Shown one piece after another: positions 1-10,149 of a stretch of DNA of 64,000 bases. Every line of letters starts with the position of its first letter. Position 1 is the stretch's first letter. The notes below the pieces were generated by a model that was not told the DNA's origin, ran no database searches, and worked only from the letters and a program-made list of their open reading frames with translations. Source of the DNA: Klebsiella aerogenes. GTDB lineage: Bacteria > Pseudomonadota > Gammaproteobacteria > Enterobacterales > Enterobacteriaceae. The stretch covers positions 4,710,422 to 4,774,421 of the forward strand of contig CP119076.1 of NCBI GenBank assembly GCA_029027985.1, read 5' to 3'. Position numbers and translations under genes: made by a program.

Positions 1-86
1 ACTAACGTGTCTGAATTGCTGTCCTGCGCCCAGCCGGAAAATGCCGTGACGGAGAGTGCCGTCATCAGCGAAGCTTTTTTAATCAT
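1..86 (-). CDS. btuB: BtuB, outer-membrane cobalamin receptor (5' end only)
   Basis: BtuB is the TonB-dependent outer-membrane barrel that takes up vitamin B12. Only the first 28 codons lie in the window; the gene runs off the left edge. The reading starts at the ATG ending at position 86 with [16 protein letters not shown] and continues with a [12 protein letters not shown] stretch. This is the Sec signal peptide, the AQD cleavage region and the start of the TonB box as known from E. coli BtuB. The call is supported further by the cobalamin riboswitch immediately upstream on the same strand. Confidence 0.93.
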   Translation of the reverse strand, partial: MIKKASLMTALSVTAFSGWAQDSNSDTL

Positions 87-164
87 TGTAAAAGCATCCG
101 TAATATAGAGAGGATGCCGCCGGCTCTATCAATAGCTCGCGATGATAGAAACCAAATGCGACGT

Positions 165-322
165 ATCCGGCAGGTCTTCGGGCTCGGGGTGTGTTATGGA
201 CAAGGACTTCCCGCTCACTATCAGCAGTGTCTTGCATAATGCGCTTATCCCACCTTTCCTTACCGCTGCGCGTCAGCTCCAGATTTGCACTGGATTCCCT
301 ATTAACTCAGAGGACCGGTTGC
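165..322 (-). promoter_or_regulatory. Cobalamin (AdoCbl) riboswitch of btuB
   Basis: On the minus strand this leader carries the conserved cobalamin-aptamer elements in the order known from E. coli btuB: a CCGGTCCTCTGAGTTAATAG start, a CCAGTGC segment, GGTAAGGAAAGGTGGGA, the B12-box region around AAGACACTGCTGATAG, and a closing GAAGACCTGCCGG. The aptamer spans roughly 165-322. The expression platform and ribosome-binding region fill the rest of the way to the btuB start at 86. Binding of adenosylcobalamin is expected to block btuB translation. The exact boundaries are estimated by eye. Confidence 0.93.
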
Positions 323-346
323 AAGATGCTACAATTAGAAACATAT

Positions 347-362
347 AGATGTCCAGACTGCT
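347..362. promoter_or_regulatory. Candidate tandem Met boxes (MetJ operator) between btuB and trmA
   Basis: Two adjacent 8-mers, AGATGTCC and AGACTGCT, resemble the MetJ half-site AGACGTCT (6 of 8 each). They lie just upstream of the riboswitch 5' end, where the btuB promoter is expected. A further weak copy, GGACATCC, is at 392-399. MetJ binds tandem Met boxes cooperatively, and metJ itself is in this window. The regulatory role is inferred from sequence only. Confidence 0.5.
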
Positions 363-449
363 ATAGCGATATTTCATCCGCAACCAGGGCTGGACATCCC
401 CAATGCTTTCCCTACAATCCCCGCGTACTTATTTTATTCAGGATGCATC

Positions 450-1550
450 ATGACCCCCGAACACCTTCCTACCGAGCAATACGAAGCGCAACTGGCAGAA
501 AAAGTCGTCCGTTTGCAAAAAATGATGGCCCCTTTCGCCGCGCCGGTTCCGGAGGTGTTTCGTTCGCCGGTCAGCCACTACCGGATGCGCGCTGAGTTTC
601 GCCTGTGGCACGACGGCGACGATCTGTATCACATCATTTTCGACCAGCAGACTAAATCGCGCATTCGCGTCGATACCTTCCCGGCGGCCAGCGAACTGAT
701 CAACCAGCTGATGCCGGCGATACTCGACGGCGTGCGCAATAACCCGGTTCTGCGTCACAAGCTGTTCCAGATTGATTATCTGACGACCATGAGCAACCAG
801 GCGATCGTCTCACTGCTGTATCACAAGAAGCTCGATGACGAGTGGCGCCAGCAGGCGGAAGCCCTGCGCGACGCTCTGCGCGCGCAGAACCTTAACGTGC
901 AGCTAATTGGCCGCGCCACTAAGACCAAAATCGAGCTTGATAGGGATTACGTCGATGAACGCCTGCCGGTTGGCGGGCGCGAAATGATCTATCGTCAGGT
1001 AGAAAACAGTTTTACCCAGCCGAACGCGGCGATGAATATTCAGATGCTGGAGTGGGCACTGGACGTCACCAAAGAATCCACCGGCGATCTGCTGGAGCTG
1101 TACTGCGGCAACGGCAACTTCTCGTTGGCGCTGGCGCGCAACTTCGATCGCGTACTGGCGACGGAAATCGCCAAACCATCGGTCGCCTCCGCGCAATACA
1201 ATATTGCCGCCAACCATATCGATAACGTGCAAATCATTCGTATGGCGGCAGAAGAATTTACCCAGGCGATGAATGGCGTGCGGGAATTTAACCGTCTGCA
1301 GGGCATCGACCTGAAGAGCTATCAGTGCGAGACCATTTTTGTCGACCCACCGCGCAGCGGGCTGGATAGCGAAACGGAGAAAATGGTGCAGGCGTACCCG
1401 CACATTCTGTACATCTCCTGCAACCCGGACACGCTGTGCCAGAACCTGGAAACTCTCACTCAGACTCACAACGTCGCCCGTCTGGCGCTCTTCGATCAGT
1501 TCCCGTATACCCACCATATGGAATGCGGCGTGCTGTTGACGCGGAAATAA
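450..1550 (+). CDS. trmA: tRNA (uracil-5-)-methyltransferase TrmA
   Basis: TrmA methylates U54 of tRNA to ribothymidine (and a site in tmRNA) using S-adenosylmethionine. The product is 366 residues, the same as E. coli TrmA. The SAM-binding motif is seen as [14 protein letters not shown] near residue 215. The catalytic nucleophile lies in YISCNPDTL near residue 324, and the catalytic glutamate is in the C-terminal HHMECGVLL. The start fits an AGGA ribosome-binding site 7-9 bases upstream. The gene is divergent from btuB, as in E. coli, and ends at a terminator shared with the convergent yijD. Confidence 0.97.
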   Translation: MTPEHLPTEQYEAQLAEKVVRLQKMMAPFAAPVPEVFRSPVSHYRMRAEFRLWHDGDDLYHIIFDQQTKSRIRVDTFPAASELINQLMPAILDGVRNNPVLRHKLFQIDYLTTMSNQAIVSLLYHKKLDDEWRQQAEALRDALRAQNLNVQLIGRATKTKIELDRDYVDERLPVGGREMIYRQVENSFTQPNAAMNIQMLEWALDVTKESTGDLLELYCGNGNFSLALARNFDRVLATEIAKPSVASAQYNIAANHIDNVQIIRMAAEEFTQAMNGVREFNRLQGIDLKSYQCETIFVDPPRSGLDSETEKMVQAYPHILYISCNPDTLCQNLETLTQTHNVARLALFDQFPYTHHMECGVLLTRK

Positions 1551-1553
1551 GCG

Positions 1554-1587
1554 TAAAAAAACCCGGCGAACGCAGCGTTGCCGGGTT
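1554..1587 (-). terminator. Rho-independent terminator between trmA and yijD
   Basis: The arms AACCCGGC (1560-1567) and GCCGGGTT (1580-1587) enclose an extra AACG/CGTT pairing. Read on the minus strand the stem is followed by a run of T, so it best serves the yijD-fabR transcript. Confidence 0.85.
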
Positions 1588-1600
1588 ATTGTCTGGCGGA

Positions 1601-1960
1601 TTATTCCGCCGCGGTATCTTTACGGTTACGCACCTTGTAGCCGATCCAGAACACCATGGCGACGGACAGCACGGCCGGGAAGAAGTTAGAGCCGATATCC
1701 GGATACTCCGCGCGCACCACGGTGCTATACAGCAAGACGCCGAGAATAAAGCAAGCGGCAGAGAGCCCCGGCAGGCCAACCGGCATACTGCGATTCTGGT
1801 AGCGCTGGTGCAGGCAGTAAACCGTCAACAGCAGCGACAGAACCGGGAAGATGGAAAAGGGAACGATTGAACTGAACAGCGCGGCGAAGGTTCCATTAAT
1901 GGACAGACCCGCGATCAGCGCCAGCAGCAGCGTACCTTTATCTTGAACTGAGTGTTTCAT
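1601..1960 (-). CDS. yijD: YijD, inner-membrane protein of unknown function (DUF1422)
   Basis: A 119-residue protein of the same length as E. coli YijD. It has about four hydrophobic segments ([19 protein letters not shown], the stretch around [11 protein letters not shown], a [17 protein letters not shown] segment, and [16 protein letters not shown]) and a charged C-terminus. No catalytic motif is visible. It follows fabR with a gap of 15 bases and is probably in the same transcript. Its function is not known to me. Confidence 0.93.
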   Translation of the reverse strand: MKHSVQDKGTLLLALIAGLSINGTFAALFSSIVPFSIFPVLSLLLTVYCLHQRYQNRSMPVGLPGLSAACFILGVLLYSTVVRAEYPDIGSNFFPAVLSVAMVFWIGYKVRNRKDTAAE

Positions 1961-1975
1961 TGCTCGTCCTTCACG

Positions 1976-2608
1976 TTATTCGGAATGATGTGACATTTTT
2001 TCTTGTTCACGGCGATACCAGTAATACGCGCCTTTTGAAATCATTCTTAGCTGCAGCACCAGCCGCTCTTCCAGCTGTCGGCGTTGCTCCGGACTGACGT
2101 CCAGCGCTTCCGCACCGGCATTGAATACGATGGTGACCATAGCTTCAGCCTGCGCTTCAGTAAAGGCGCGCGGCATATGGTTTTCGAGCTCTAAATAGTC
2201 GGCAAGTTCCGCGATAAAATGCTGAATCTCCCGCGCTACAGCGGCTCGAAACGCCGCGGATGTTCCAGAACGTTCGCGCAACAACAAGCGGAAGGCGTTC
2301 GGGTTGTTACCAATAAACTCCATAAAGGTGGAGACGGAAGTACGGATCACGCTGCCGCCTTTGGCAATGCGCTGACGCGCCTGGCGCATCAGTTGGCGCA
2401 GCATCAGTCCGCTCTCATCTACCATCGTCAGGCCTAACTCATCGACATCGCGAAAATGACGATAAAAAGACGTCGGCGCGATCCCTGCTTCCCGCGCAAC
2501 TTCGCGCAAGCTCAGGCTGGCGAAGCTTCGCTCAGCGCTAAGTTGGCTAAATGCCGCTTCCACCAGCGAACGGCGGGTTTTTTCTTTTTGTTGTGCTCTT
2601 ACGCCCAT
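1976..2608 (-). CDS. fabR: FabR, TetR-family repressor of unsaturated fatty-acid synthesis
   Basis: FabR represses fabA and fabB in response to the ratio of unsaturated to saturated acyl-thioesters. The N-terminal TetR helix-turn-helix is clear ([21 protein letters not shown], near residues 30-50). The start is the ATG at 2608 giving [10 protein letters not shown], as in E. coli. A GTG codon directly upstream is in frame but less likely. The product is 210 residues. The C-terminus ends in [10 protein letters not shown] and so diverges from the longer E. coli tail as I remember it. It is divergent from sthA, with about 200 bases between them. Confidence 0.95.
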   Translation of the reverse strand: MGVRAQQKEKTRRSLVEAAFSQLSAERSFASLSLREVAREAGIAPTSFYRHFRDVDELGLTMVDESGLMLRQLMRQARQRIAKGGSVIRTSVSTFMEFIGNNPNAFRLLLRERSGTSAAFRAAVAREIQHFIAELADYLELENHMPRAFTEAQAEAMVTIVFNAGAEALDVSPEQRRQLEERLVLQLRMISKGAYYWYRREQEKMSHHSE

Positions 2609-2807
2609 CACGATGTATGAATCCTTCCAATAGCCCTGTTGGCACTATACCAGAGATTAAAACTAATCGGTTTGTACTGGATTGTGAATGATTGTTTATG
2701 AGCCGTTTCTGCTTTTATGCCGCAAAAAAGCACAACGATAATTGGGTTAAAGCGCGCCAAATGTTATCATCGTGTTTATTTAGTGTATAAAACAGGTGAG
2801 TAATGCC

Positions 2808-4208
2808 ATGTCACATTCTTGGGATTATGATGCAATAGTGATTGGTTCCGGTCCTGGCGGCGAAGGCGCCGCTATGGGACTGGTGAAACAGGGAGCTCGC
2901 GTTGCCGTTATCGAGCGCTACCATAACGTCGGCGGTGGTTGTACCCACTGGGGAACCATCCCGTCAAAAGCGCTTCGCCATGCCGTCAGCCGTATTATCG
3001 AGTTTAACCAAAACCCCCTTTACAGCGACCATTCCCGTCTTCTCCGTTCTTCCTTCGCCGACATCCTCAACCATGCCGACAGCGTCATCAACCAGCAAAC
3101 CCATATGCGTCAGGGTTTCTATGAGCGCAACCACTGCGAAATTCTGCAGGGCAACGCGCACTTTATTGATGAGCATACTCTCGCGCTGGAATGTCACGAT
3201 GGCACCGTAGAAACGGTCACCGCTGAGAAATTCGTTATCGCTTGCGGTTCGCGCCCGTACCACCCGACCGACGTCGATTTCCACCACCCGCGCATTTACG
3301 ACAGCGATTCCATTCTTAGCCTGCACCATGAACCGCGCCACGTGATCATTTACGGCGCTGGGGTGATCGGCTGCGAGTACGCGTCGATCTTCCGCGGTAT
3401 GGAGGTCAAGGTGGATCTGATCAACACCCGCGATCGTCTGTTGGCGTTCCTCGATCAGGAGATGTCCGACTCGCTCTCCTATCACTTCTGGAACAGCGGC
3501 GTGGTTATCCGCCACAACGAAGAGTACGAGAAGATCGAAGGTGTGGATGACGGCGTGATCATGCACCTGAAGTCCGGCAAGAAGCTGAAAGCAGACTGTC
3601 TGCTGTACGCTAATGGCCGTACCGGTAACACCGATACGCTGGCGCTGGAGAACATCGGCCTGCAAACCGATAGCCGCGGACAGCTGAAGGTGAACAGCAT
3701 GTACCAGACCGCCCTGCCGCACGTTTATGCCGTCGGCGACGTTATCGGCTATCCGAGCCTGGCGTCAGCGGCTTACGATCAGGGGCGCATCGCCGCGCAG
3801 GCGCTGATCAAAGGCGAAGCCTCCGCGCATCTGATTGAGGATATTCCAACCGGCATCTACACCATTCCGGAAATCAGCTCTGTGGGTAAAACCGAGCAGC
3901 AACTTACCGCCATGAAGGTGCCTTACGAGGTGGGTCGCGCGCAGTTTAAACATCTGGCGCGGGCGCAAATCGTCGGGATGAGCGTGGGTACGCTGAAAAT
4001 TCTGTTCCATCGCGAGACGAAAGAGATCCTCGGCATCCACTGCTTTGGCGAGCGCGCAGCCGAAATTATTCATATCGGCCAGGCGATTATGGAGCAGAAA
4101 GGTGGCGGTAACACCATTGAGTACTTCGTTAACACCACCTTTAACTACCCGACCATGGCGGAAGCCTATCGGGTAGCCGCGTTAAATGGCCTAAACCGCC
4201 TCTTTTAA
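2808..4208 (+). CDS. sthA: Soluble pyridine nucleotide transhydrogenase SthA
   Basis: SthA is a cytosolic FAD enzyme that moves hydride between NADPH and NAD+. The chosen ATG (2808) gives 466 residues, the E. coli length, and sits 7 bases after an AGGTGAG ribosome-binding site. The upstream in-frame GTG at 2796 would overlap that site. The FAD-binding [10 protein letters not shown] is near residue 14 and the NAD(P)-binding [11 protein letters not shown] near residue 183. The usual disulfide-reductase CxxxxC is replaced by [15 protein letters not shown], which is typical of this non-disulfide member. Its 3' end overlaps the convergent oxyR by 18 bases. Confidence 0.97.
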   Translation: MSHSWDYDAIVIGSGPGGEGAAMGLVKQGARVAVIERYHNVGGGCTHWGTIPSKALRHAVSRIIEFNQNPLYSDHSRLLRSSFADILNHADSVINQQTHMRQGFYERNHCEILQGNAHFIDEHTLALECHDGTVETVTAEKFVIACGSRPYHPTDVDFHHPRIYDSDSILSLHHEPRHVIIYGAGVIGCEYASIFRGMEVKVDLINTRDRLLAFLDQEMSDSLSYHFWNSGVVIRHNEEYEKIEGVDDGVIMHLKSGKKLKADCLLYANGRTGNTDTLALENIGLQTDSRGQLKVNSMYQTALPHVYAVGDVIGYPSLASAAYDQGRIAAQALIKGEASAHLIEDIPTGIYTIPEISSVGKTEQQLTAMKVPYEVGRAQFKHLARAQIVGMSVGTLKILFHRETKEILGIHCFGERAAEIIHIGQAIMEQKGGGNTIEYFVNTTFNYPTMAEAYRVAALNGLNRLF

Positions 4209-5108
4209 CGCTTTGTCAAAATGGCCATCCATGGTACTGCGGATGGCCTCCGCCAGATGCTCATAGCGGCTACGCAGCGGCGAACCCGGACGGTAAACCA
4301 GCCCGATGGTGCGTCGCGGTTCCGGCTTAATGCACGGGATGTAGACCACGCCATCGCGTTTTCTCTCCTGCGGCACAGCGAGCGCTGGCAGCAGCGTAAT
4401 ACCACTTCCGGCGGCAACCATGTTGCGCAGCGTTTCAAGGCTGGTCGCCCGGAAGTGCGTATCTTCATCCGCACCCGCTTCAAAACAGAAGCCCATCGCC
4501 TGATCGCGCAAACAGTGGCCATCTTCCAGCATCAGCAGTTTTTCACCGGCTAAATCCGACATTGGTACGCGATCGCGTTCCGCCCACGGATGGTCTTCGT
4601 AGATAGCCAGCATCATCGGCTCATCGAACAGCGGCACTTCGATAAAGGCTTCGCTCTCTTTGACCAGCGCGAGGATCGCGCAGTCGAGCTTACCGCTATC
4701 GAGCTGCGCCAGCAGCTGATGGGTTTGCGCTTCATGCAGATACATTTCCAGTTTCGGGAAGGTCTGATGCAGCATCGGGATTATGTGCGGCAGCAGGTAA
4801 GGCCCCACCGTCGGGATCAGGCCGATATGCAGCGGCCCGGACATGGTTTCCCCTTGCTGGCTTGCCATCTCCTTGAGCACTTTTACTTCGCGTAGCACAG
4901 TACGCGCCTGATCCACCAGCAGCAAACCCGCCTGGGTGAACAGAACTTTACGGCTGGTGCGTTCCAGCAACATCACCCCAAGTTCATCTTCCAGCTTGCG
5001 AATTTGTCCGCTGAGCGTGGGCTGACTGACGTGGCAGGAATCTGCCGCACGTCGAAAATGGCGATGTTCAGCCAGCGCTACCAGGTATTCAAGATCGCGA
5101 ATATTCAT
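4191..5108 (-). CDS. oxyR: OxyR, peroxide-sensing LysR-family regulator
   Basis: OxyR activates the hydrogen peroxide regulon. The 305-residue product matches E. coli OxyR in length. It has an N-terminal LysR winged helix ([28 protein letters not shown]). The redox cysteines lie in [20 protein letters not shown], corresponding to Cys199 and Cys208. It is divergent from the OxyS RNA across a shared operator and convergent with sthA, the same context as in E. coli. Confidence 0.98.
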   Translation of the reverse strand: MNIRDLEYLVALAEHRHFRRAADSCHVSQPTLSGQIRKLEDELGVMLLERTSRKVLFTQAGLLLVDQARTVLREVKVLKEMASQQGETMSGPLHIGLIPTVGPYLLPHIIPMLHQTFPKLEMYLHEAQTHQLLAQLDSGKLDCAILALVKESEAFIEVPLFDEPMMLAIYEDHPWAERDRVPMSDLAGEKLLMLEDGHCLRDQAMGFCFEAGADEDTHFRATSLETLRNMVAAGSGITLLPALAVPQERKRDGVVYIPCIKPEPRRTIGLVYRPGSPLRSRYEHLAEAIRSTMDGHFDKALKEAV

Positions 5109-5126
5109 TATTCATCCTCCATCGCC

Positions 5127-5182
5127 ACGATAGTCCATGGCGATAGATAGCATAGCAACGAACGATTATCCCTATCAAGTTT
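5127..5182. promoter_or_regulatory. OxyR operator between oxyR and oxyS
   Basis: The 56 bases carry four ATAG/CTAT elements at roughly one-turn spacing (CGATAG near 5129, CGATAGATAG near 5141, CATAGC near 5151, CCCTATC near 5171), the pattern bound by OxyR tetramers. The order closely follows the E. coli oxyR-oxyS footprint region as I recall it. It should both autoregulate oxyR and activate oxyS. Confidence 0.8.
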
Positions 5183-5202
5183 TCTGTTCAATAATAAGTC
5201 CA

Positions 5203-5308
5203 GAAACGAGGTGAACATCTGAAAATGGTTGAGTCGCCTCACCGTTTCCCTACCCGAACAACTAAAGCCAACGTGAACTTTTGCGGACCTCGTGTCCGCT
5301 TTTTTTTT
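5203..5308 (+). ncRNA. oxyS: OxyS small regulatory RNA
   Basis: OxyS is an Hfq-dependent, peroxide-induced sRNA. The 5' GAAACG and the 3' part (ACTAAAGCCAACGTGAAC, then a GCGGAC/GTCCGC terminator hairpin and eight or more T) match E. coli OxyS. The middle differs, but the 5' stem is kept: GAAACG pairs with CGTTTC (5253-5258) and GGTGA with TCACC. An ATAATA -10 element lies at 5191-5196. The length is about 106 nt against 109 in E. coli. Confidence 0.93.
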
Positions 5309-5312
5309 GCGT

Positions 5313-5338
5313 AAAAAAGCCCGGGCGAAGCCCAGGCT
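5313..5338 (-). terminator. Terminator of argCBH
   Basis: On the minus strand AGCCTGGGC and GCCCGGGCT form a hairpin with a TTCG-type loop, followed by TTTTTT. It lies 23 bases beyond the argH stop codon and back-to-back with the OxyS terminator. Confidence 0.88.
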
Positions 5339-5360
5339 GGTTCACCGTCAGTGAAATGTC

Positions 5361-6734
5361 TTACACCAGACGCTGTTTGGCGTCGGCAATCGCCTGCGCA
5401 ACCTGCTGCGGGGATACGCCGCCTTTGGCGGCACGCTTATCCAGGCAAGACTGCAGCGACAGGATGGGGTAGACATCATCACCGATAACGTCGCTGAATT
5501 TTTGTAGATCGCTGAGCGGCAGATCTTCCAGCGCTTTCCCTTGAGCAATCGCTTCAACCACCGCTTCACCGACAATATGATGCGCTTCACGGAACGGAAC
5601 CCCTTTCGCCACCAGGTAATCCGCCAGTTCGGTTGCATTCGCATAGCCTTGCTGCGCCGCTTCCGCACAACGCGGACGTTTCACCTGAATACCGTCCAGT
5701 ACCAGCGCCGCCATGTGCAGGCAGTCGAGCCAGGTATCCAGCGAGTCGAACAGCCCTTCTTTGTCTTCCTGCATATCTTTATTGTACGCCAGCGGCAGGC
5801 CTTTCAGCGTCATCATCATGCCGGTCAGCGCGCCCTGCACACGGCCGCATTTACCGCGGATCAGTTCAAGTGCATCCGGGTTTTTCTTCTGCGGCATCAG
5901 CGACGAGCCGGAGGTGACGCGGTCAGACAACTCAACAAACCCCGCCTCGCCGGTATTGAAGAAAATCAGATCTTCAGCAAAACGTGACAGGTGAACCATA
6001 CCGATAGACGCATCGGAGAGCAGTTCCAGCACATGGTCGCGATCGGACACGCTGTCGAGACTGTTGCGGGTTGCCGATGCGAAGCCTAACCAACCCGCCA
6101 GCTGTTCACGGTCGATTTCATATGCGGTTCCCGCCAGCGCGCCGCAGCCCAGCGGGCTGACATCGAGGCGCTTGAGCGCATCCTGCAGACGACTTTCATC
6201 ACGTGCCAGCATTTCGACATAGGCCAGGCACCAGTGCGCAAATGTCACTGGCTGCGCACGCTGCAGATGGGTATAACCCGGCATCACCGCATCCTGATTA
6301 TGGCTCGCGGTTTCCACCAGCGCGCTCTGCAACTGACGCGTGGCCGACAGCAGCTCGGCGATGGTCTCTTTACACCACAGCTTAAGATCGGTCGCCACCT
6401 GGTCGTTACGGCTCCGTCCGGTATGCAGTTTCTTGCCCAACTGACCGACTTTATCAATGAGTTTGCCTTCCACCCAGCTATGGATATCTTCAGCATCGCT
6501 TTCGAGGATTTGCTGCGGATTCGCCCGCACCTCTTCCAGCAGCGCATTGAGTGCCTCTTCCAGCTTCAGCTGTTCATCGGCGGTCAACACGCCCACGGTG
6601 ACCAGCGCTTTGGACCAGGCGACGGAGCCCACGATATCCTGCTCCGCCAGGCGGTAGTCGAAGCGCAAAGAGTCGTTGAATTGTTTGAACCGCTGATCCG
6701 CTGCCTGTGTAAAACGCCCGCCCCAAAGTGCCAT
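5361..6734 (-). CDS. argH: Argininosuccinate lyase ArgH
   Basis: ArgH splits argininosuccinate into arginine and fumarate, the last step of arginine synthesis. The 457 residues equal the E. coli length. The fumarase/aspartase superfamily signature [12 protein letters not shown] is present near residue 280 and the substrate-binding [12 protein letters not shown] near residue 110. It is the last gene of the argCBH operon and is separated from argB by about 100 bases holding a REP-type element. Confidence 0.98.
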   Translation of the reverse strand: MALWGGRFTQAADQRFKQFNDSLRFDYRLAEQDIVGSVAWSKALVTVGVLTADEQLKLEEALNALLEEVRANPQQILESDAEDIHSWVEGKLIDKVGQLGKKLHTGRSRNDQVATDLKLWCKETIAELLSATRQLQSALVETASHNQDAVMPGYTHLQRAQPVTFAHWCLAYVEMLARDESRLQDALKRLDVSPLGCGALAGTAYEIDREQLAGWLGFASATRNSLDSVSDRDHVLELLSDASIGMVHLSRFAEDLIFFNTGEAGFVELSDRVTSGSSLMPQKKNPDALELIRGKCGRVQGALTGMMMTLKGLPLAYNKDMQEDKEGLFDSLDTWLDCLHMAALVLDGIQVKRPRCAEAAQQGYANATELADYLVAKGVPFREAHHIVGEAVVEAIAQGKALEDLPLSDLQKFSDVIGDDVYPILSLQSCLDKRAAKGGVSPQQVAQAIADAKQRLV

Positions 6735-6757
6735 AACATGCTTCCTTTATTCGTTAG

Positions 6758-6830
6758 TTCCGCCGGGTTGCGCTGCGCTTACCCGGCCTACAGTCTCGTC
6801 AGCCCGGCAAGCAAGACGCCGCCGGGCAAT
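6758..6830. repeat. REP/BIME-type palindromic repeat between argB and argH
   Basis: The region holds CCGGGTTGCGCTGCGCTTACCCGGCCTACAG-like sequence at about 6763-6792, then a second inverted unit with GCCCGGCAAG and GCCGGGCAAT. The CCGGCCTAC core and the GCGC imperfect stem are typical of enterobacterial REP elements. Such elements often stabilise the upstream part of an operon message. Confidence 0.75.
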
Positions 6831-6835
6831 AAATC

Positions 6836-7615
6836 TTAAGCCAAAATACGCGTACCGATCGGCGTACCGTTAAATAATGCCGGCAGCTGCTCGGCATGAC
6901 GCCAGGAGGCGATATCCACCGGGCGGCCCAGCTCGCGCGCCGCGTCCAGCGCCGCATTCACTTTGACGATCATACCGTCGGTGATAATACCCTGTTCGAT
7001 CAGCTGCTCAGCCTTAGCGGCGGTCATTTCCGCAATCCGCTGGCCTTTGCCATCCAGAATACCGCTGACGTCGGACAGTAAAATCAGGTCCGCGCCCAGC
7101 GTTGCCGCCAGCGCCGTCGCCGCCTGGTCGGCATTGACGTTCATCAGTTGACCGTCGTCAGTGACGCCGATAGAACTGACGACCGGCAGATAACCGCCCG
7201 CCAGCAGCGTATTCATCAGCGTCGGCGAACCGGCCTGGGCTTTCCCGACGTGACCCAGTGCTTCATCTAACTGAGTCACCTTCACGCTATCCCCGTCGCC
7301 GAGGAACAGGCCTACCGAGGAAATCCCGTGCTTTTTCGCCCATGCCAGCAGCGTTTTGTTGGCGGTTCCCGCCAGCGCGCCGGTAATAATGTCAATCTGA
7401 TCGGCAGGCGTCACACGCAGGCCGTTTTTCTTGTTCACCGGCAGATTAAGCTGCTTCATCAGCTCATCCACGACGCAGCCGCCCCCGTGAACGATAACCA
7501 GCGGACGTTGGTGTGTTTCACGATAATTAACCAGCGCGGTAAACAGACGCTCCAGCGCTTCTTCACTATCCAGCAACACGCCGCCCAGTTTGATAATCAA
7601 TGGATTGTTCATCAT
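6836..7615 (-). CDS. argB: Acetylglutamate kinase ArgB
   Basis: ArgB phosphorylates N-acetylglutamate, the second step of arginine synthesis. It is an amino-acid kinase with the N-terminal [15 protein letters not shown], the glycine-rich [13 protein letters not shown] near residue 45, and [12 protein letters not shown] near residue 160. Of three successive starts (GTG 7618, ATG 7615, ATG 7612) the ATG at 7615 gives [12 protein letters not shown], most like E. coli MMNPL. An AAGG ribosome-binding site lies just before. The gap to argC is 6 bases, which indicates coupling. Confidence 0.96.
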   Translation of the reverse strand: MMNNPLIIKLGGVLLDSEEALERLFTALVNYRETHQRPLVIVHGGGCVVDELMKQLNLPVNKKNGLRVTPADQIDIITGALAGTANKTLLAWAKKHGISSVGLFLGDGDSVKVTQLDEALGHVGKAQAGSPTLMNTLLAGGYLPVVSSIGVTDDGQLMNVNADQAATALAATLGADLILLSDVSGILDGKGQRIAEMTAAKAEQLIEQGIITDGMIVKVNAALDAARELGRPVDIASWRHAEQLPALFNGTPIGTRILA

Positions 7616-7621
7616 CACACC

Positions 7622-8626
7622 TTAAATAAGAGATTGCGTCTCAGCGAAGCCGAAACGAATGTTCGCGCACTGTACTGCCTGTGCCGCTGCACCTTTCAGC
7701 AGGTTATCTTCCGCGGCCACCACGATGATATGCGCATCCTGGACGGCAAAACCGATATCGCAGAATGGCAGCCCAACCACGCTTTTCAGCGCCGGCATGC
7801 CTTTATCGTATAAACGGACGAGAGGTTTATCGGCATACGCCTGTTGGAAAACCTCCGCGACCTGTTCTTGACTGACGCCCGGTTGCAGACGGCAGGTAAT
7901 GGTTTCCAGAATACCGCGCTTAAAATTACCCAGATGCGGGGTGAAGATCACCTCAGCGCCCAGATGGACGGAAATTTCCGGATGGTGACGATGATTAAAA
8001 ACGCCGTACGGCTGCAGGCTGACTTCACAGAAGCTGTTGCTTATCGCCGCCTTACGCCCGGCGCCGCTAACGCCGCTAGTCGCATTGATCACCGGCCACT
8101 GATTAAGATCCAGCAGGCCGGCATCGATCAGCGGTTTGAGCGACAGCTGCGCCGCCGTCGGATAGCAGCCCGGCACCGCAATCAAATTCGCCTCTTTCAG
8201 CGCTCCGGCGCTCCACTCCGCCAGACCATACACCGCCTGTTCGAGTAGTTCAGGATGTTGATGAGTAAAGCCGTAGTACTGTTCGTAGAACGCGCCATCG
8301 TTGACGCGAAACGCACCGGATAGATCGAACACCACGCAGCCCGCGGCCAAAAACTGCGGCGCCAGATCGTGGCTGACTTCATGCGCGGTCGCGAGGAAAA
8401 CCACATCCACGCCAGCGCTAAATTCACTGATATCGGACATCGGTTGCAGCGGCAGGTCGACAATGCCTTTCAACTGCGGATGTAAATCGGAAATTAACTT
8501 TCCTGCATCATTGCTTTGCGCGGAGACGGTCAAAGCGGTTATGTTCATATGAGGATGGCGATTTACATAGGCCACCAGCTCTGCGCCGGCATAGCCGCTG
8601 GCCCCCACGATCAGCGTATTTAGCAT
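7622..8626 (-). CDS. argC: N-acetyl-gamma-glutamyl-phosphate reductase ArgC
   Basis: ArgC reduces N-acetylglutamyl phosphate to the semialdehyde with NADPH. The 334 residues match E. coli. The NADP-binding [11 protein letters not shown] is at residues 8-18. The active-site cysteine is in [12 protein letters not shown] near residue 154. It is the first gene of argCBH and is divergent from argE across a double ARG box. Confidence 0.97.
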   Translation of the reverse strand: MLNTLIVGASGYAGAELVAYVNRHPHMNITALTVSAQSNDAGKLISDLHPQLKGIVDLPLQPMSDISEFSAGVDVVFLATAHEVSHDLAPQFLAAGCVVFDLSGAFRVNDGAFYEQYYGFTHQHPELLEQAVYGLAEWSAGALKEANLIAVPGCYPTAAQLSLKPLIDAGLLDLNQWPVINATSGVSGAGRKAAISNSFCEVSLQPYGVFNHRHHPEISVHLGAEVIFTPHLGNFKRGILETITCRLQPGVSQEQVAEVFQQAYADKPLVRLYDKGMPALKSVVGLPFCDIGFAVQDAHIIVVAAEDNLLKGAAAQAVQCANIRFGFAETQSLI

Positions 8627-8674
8627 TGGAAGAGCATCTCCTTACATTCGATGGGTTTTCTTGCGCTCAACGAT

Positions 8675-8717
8675 AATGTATTTTTATTCACAAATACTGC
8701 ATGAATATTGATACTAT
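8675..8717. promoter_or_regulatory. Tandem ARG boxes (ArgR operator) between argC and argE
   Basis: Two 18-bp imperfect palindromes resemble the ArgR consensus (TGAAT then AT-rich then ATTCA): AATGTATTTTTATTCACA at 8675-8692 and CATGAATATTGATACTAT at 8700-8717. Their separation of about 25 bases centre to centre is close to the usual spacing for hexameric ArgR. They overlap the promoter region of both argE and argCBH, so both are expected to be repressed by arginine. Confidence 0.88.
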
Positions 8718-8739
8718 CATGACCAGAGGTGTGTCAACA

Positions 8740-9891
8740 ATGAAAAACAATTTACCGCCCTTTATCGAGATTTACCGCGCATTGATCGCCACACCTTCCA
8801 TCAGCGCGACCGAAGAAGCGCTGGATCAAAGCAATGAGTCTTTAATCAATTTGCTTGCCGGCTGGTTCCGCGATCTGGGCTTTAATGTCGAGATCCAACC
8901 AGTACCGGAGACGCGTAACAAATTCAATATGTTGGCCAGTACCGGCCATGGCGCTGGCGGCCTGTTGCTCGCCGGGCATACCGATACCGTGCCGTTCGAC
9001 GATGGTCGCTGGACCCGCGACCCATTCACCCTCACCGAGCACGACAACAAACTTTACGGGCTTGGCACCGCCGACATGAAAGGCTTCTTCGCCTTTATCC
9101 TCGACGCCCTGCGTGACGTTGACGTCAGCACATTGAAAAAGCCGCTGTATATTCTGGCCACCGCCGACGAAGAAACCAGCATGGCCGGGGCGCGCTACTT
9201 TGCCGAAACCACTCAGCTGCGTCCGGATTGTGCCATCATCGGCGAACCGACCTCACTGCAGCCGGTACGGGCGCATAAAGGCCACATTTCGACGGCGGTG
9301 CGCGTACTGGGTCAGTCCGGCCACTCCAGCGACCCGGCGCGCGGCGTTAACGCCATCGAACTGATGCACGACGCCATCGGCCGCATCATGCAGCTGCGCG
9401 ATACTTTAAAAGAGCGCTATCACTACGAGGCCTTTACCGTGCCTTATCCAACGCTCAACCTTGGCGCGATCCACGGCGGCGACGCGTCCAACCGCATCTG
9501 CGCCTGCTGTGAGCTGCATATGGATATTCGCCCGCTGCCGGGCATGACGCTTAATGACCTGAACGGTCTGCTGGATGAAGCGCTGGCGCCAGTCAGCGAA
9601 CGCTGGCCAGGTCGCCTGACCGTCTCCGAGCTGCATCCGCCAATCCCCGGCTATGAATGCCCGCCGGATCACAAACTGGTCGCCGTCGTTGAAAAACTGC
9701 TCGGCGCGCAGACCGAGGTCGTCAACTATTGCACCGAAGCGCCGTTTATCCAGACGCTGTGCCCAACACTGGTATTAGGCCCGGGCTCTATCAATCAGGC
9801 CCATCAGCCAGATGAATATCTGGAGACCCGGTTTATTAAGCCGACGCGCGAACTGATAACCCAGGTTGTCCATCACTTCTGCTGGCATTAA
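8740..9891 (+). CDS. argE: Acetylornithine deacetylase ArgE
   Basis: ArgE removes the acetyl group from N-acetylornithine and is an M20-family zinc enzyme. Starting at the ATG 8740 (8 bases after AGAGGTG) gives 383 residues, the E. coli length. The in-frame ATG at 8701 would lie inside the second ARG box and is rejected. Metal ligands are visible in [13 protein letters not shown] (His near 80), [10 protein letters not shown] (Asp near 112), the glutamates of [12 protein letters not shown] (near 144-145) and [10 protein letters not shown] late histidine is in [14 protein letters not shown]. Confidence 0.97.
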   Translation: MKNNLPPFIEIYRALIATPSISATEEALDQSNESLINLLAGWFRDLGFNVEIQPVPETRNKFNMLASTGHGAGGLLLAGHTDTVPFDDGRWTRDPFTLTEHDNKLYGLGTADMKGFFAFILDALRDVDVSTLKKPLYILATADEETSMAGARYFAETTQLRPDCAIIGEPTSLQPVRAHKGHISTAVRVLGQSGHSSDPARGVNAIELMHDAIGRIMQLRDTLKERYHYEAFTVPYPTLNLGAIHGGDASNRICACCELHMDIRPLPGMTLNDLNGLLDEALAPVSERWPGRLTVSELHPPIPGYECPPDHKLVAVVEKLLGAQTEVVNYCTEAPFIQTLCPTLVLGPGSINQAHQPDEYLETRFIKPTRELITQVVHHFCWH

Positions 9892-9904
9892 ACGCCATAT
9901 TTTT

Positions 9905-9928
9905 CCCGCCTCCGCATCAGGAGGCGGG
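9905..9928 (+). terminator. Hairpin after argE
   Basis: A perfect 8-bp stem (CCCGCCTC with GAGGCGGG) with an 8-base loop lies 14 bases after the argE stop. There is no T tract downstream, so it may protect the 3' end or act as a weak terminator rather than a canonical one. Confidence 0.5.
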
Positions 9929-10149
9929 AGGGTGACGATCGTCACACTTCCATAAGCAATGCTTATCCGCCGACCGCTGAGTTAAATTTCGCAAATTATC
10001 GCCATTTACTCGTTTGCTGAAGCGATTTCGCAGCAATTGACGTGGGGATATTTACGTGGCTTTATAAAAGACGGGTTGCTTATCCACTGCTCAAATTACG
10101 GAGCGCCGGATATAACAAAATAAAATGAGATGGGGGTGTCTGGGGTAAC

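Noticed and set aside
191-595. 134-codon frame running into trmA
   Set aside because: It covers the cobalamin riboswitch on the opposite strand and has no coding character.
6758-6830. Possible insertion sequence remnant between argB and argH
   Set aside because: Only short REP-type palindromes are present, with no transposase or target duplication.
8701-8739. Upstream ATG for argE
   Set aside because: It lies inside the second ARG box and the promoter; the ATG at 8740 has a proper ribosome-binding site and the family length.
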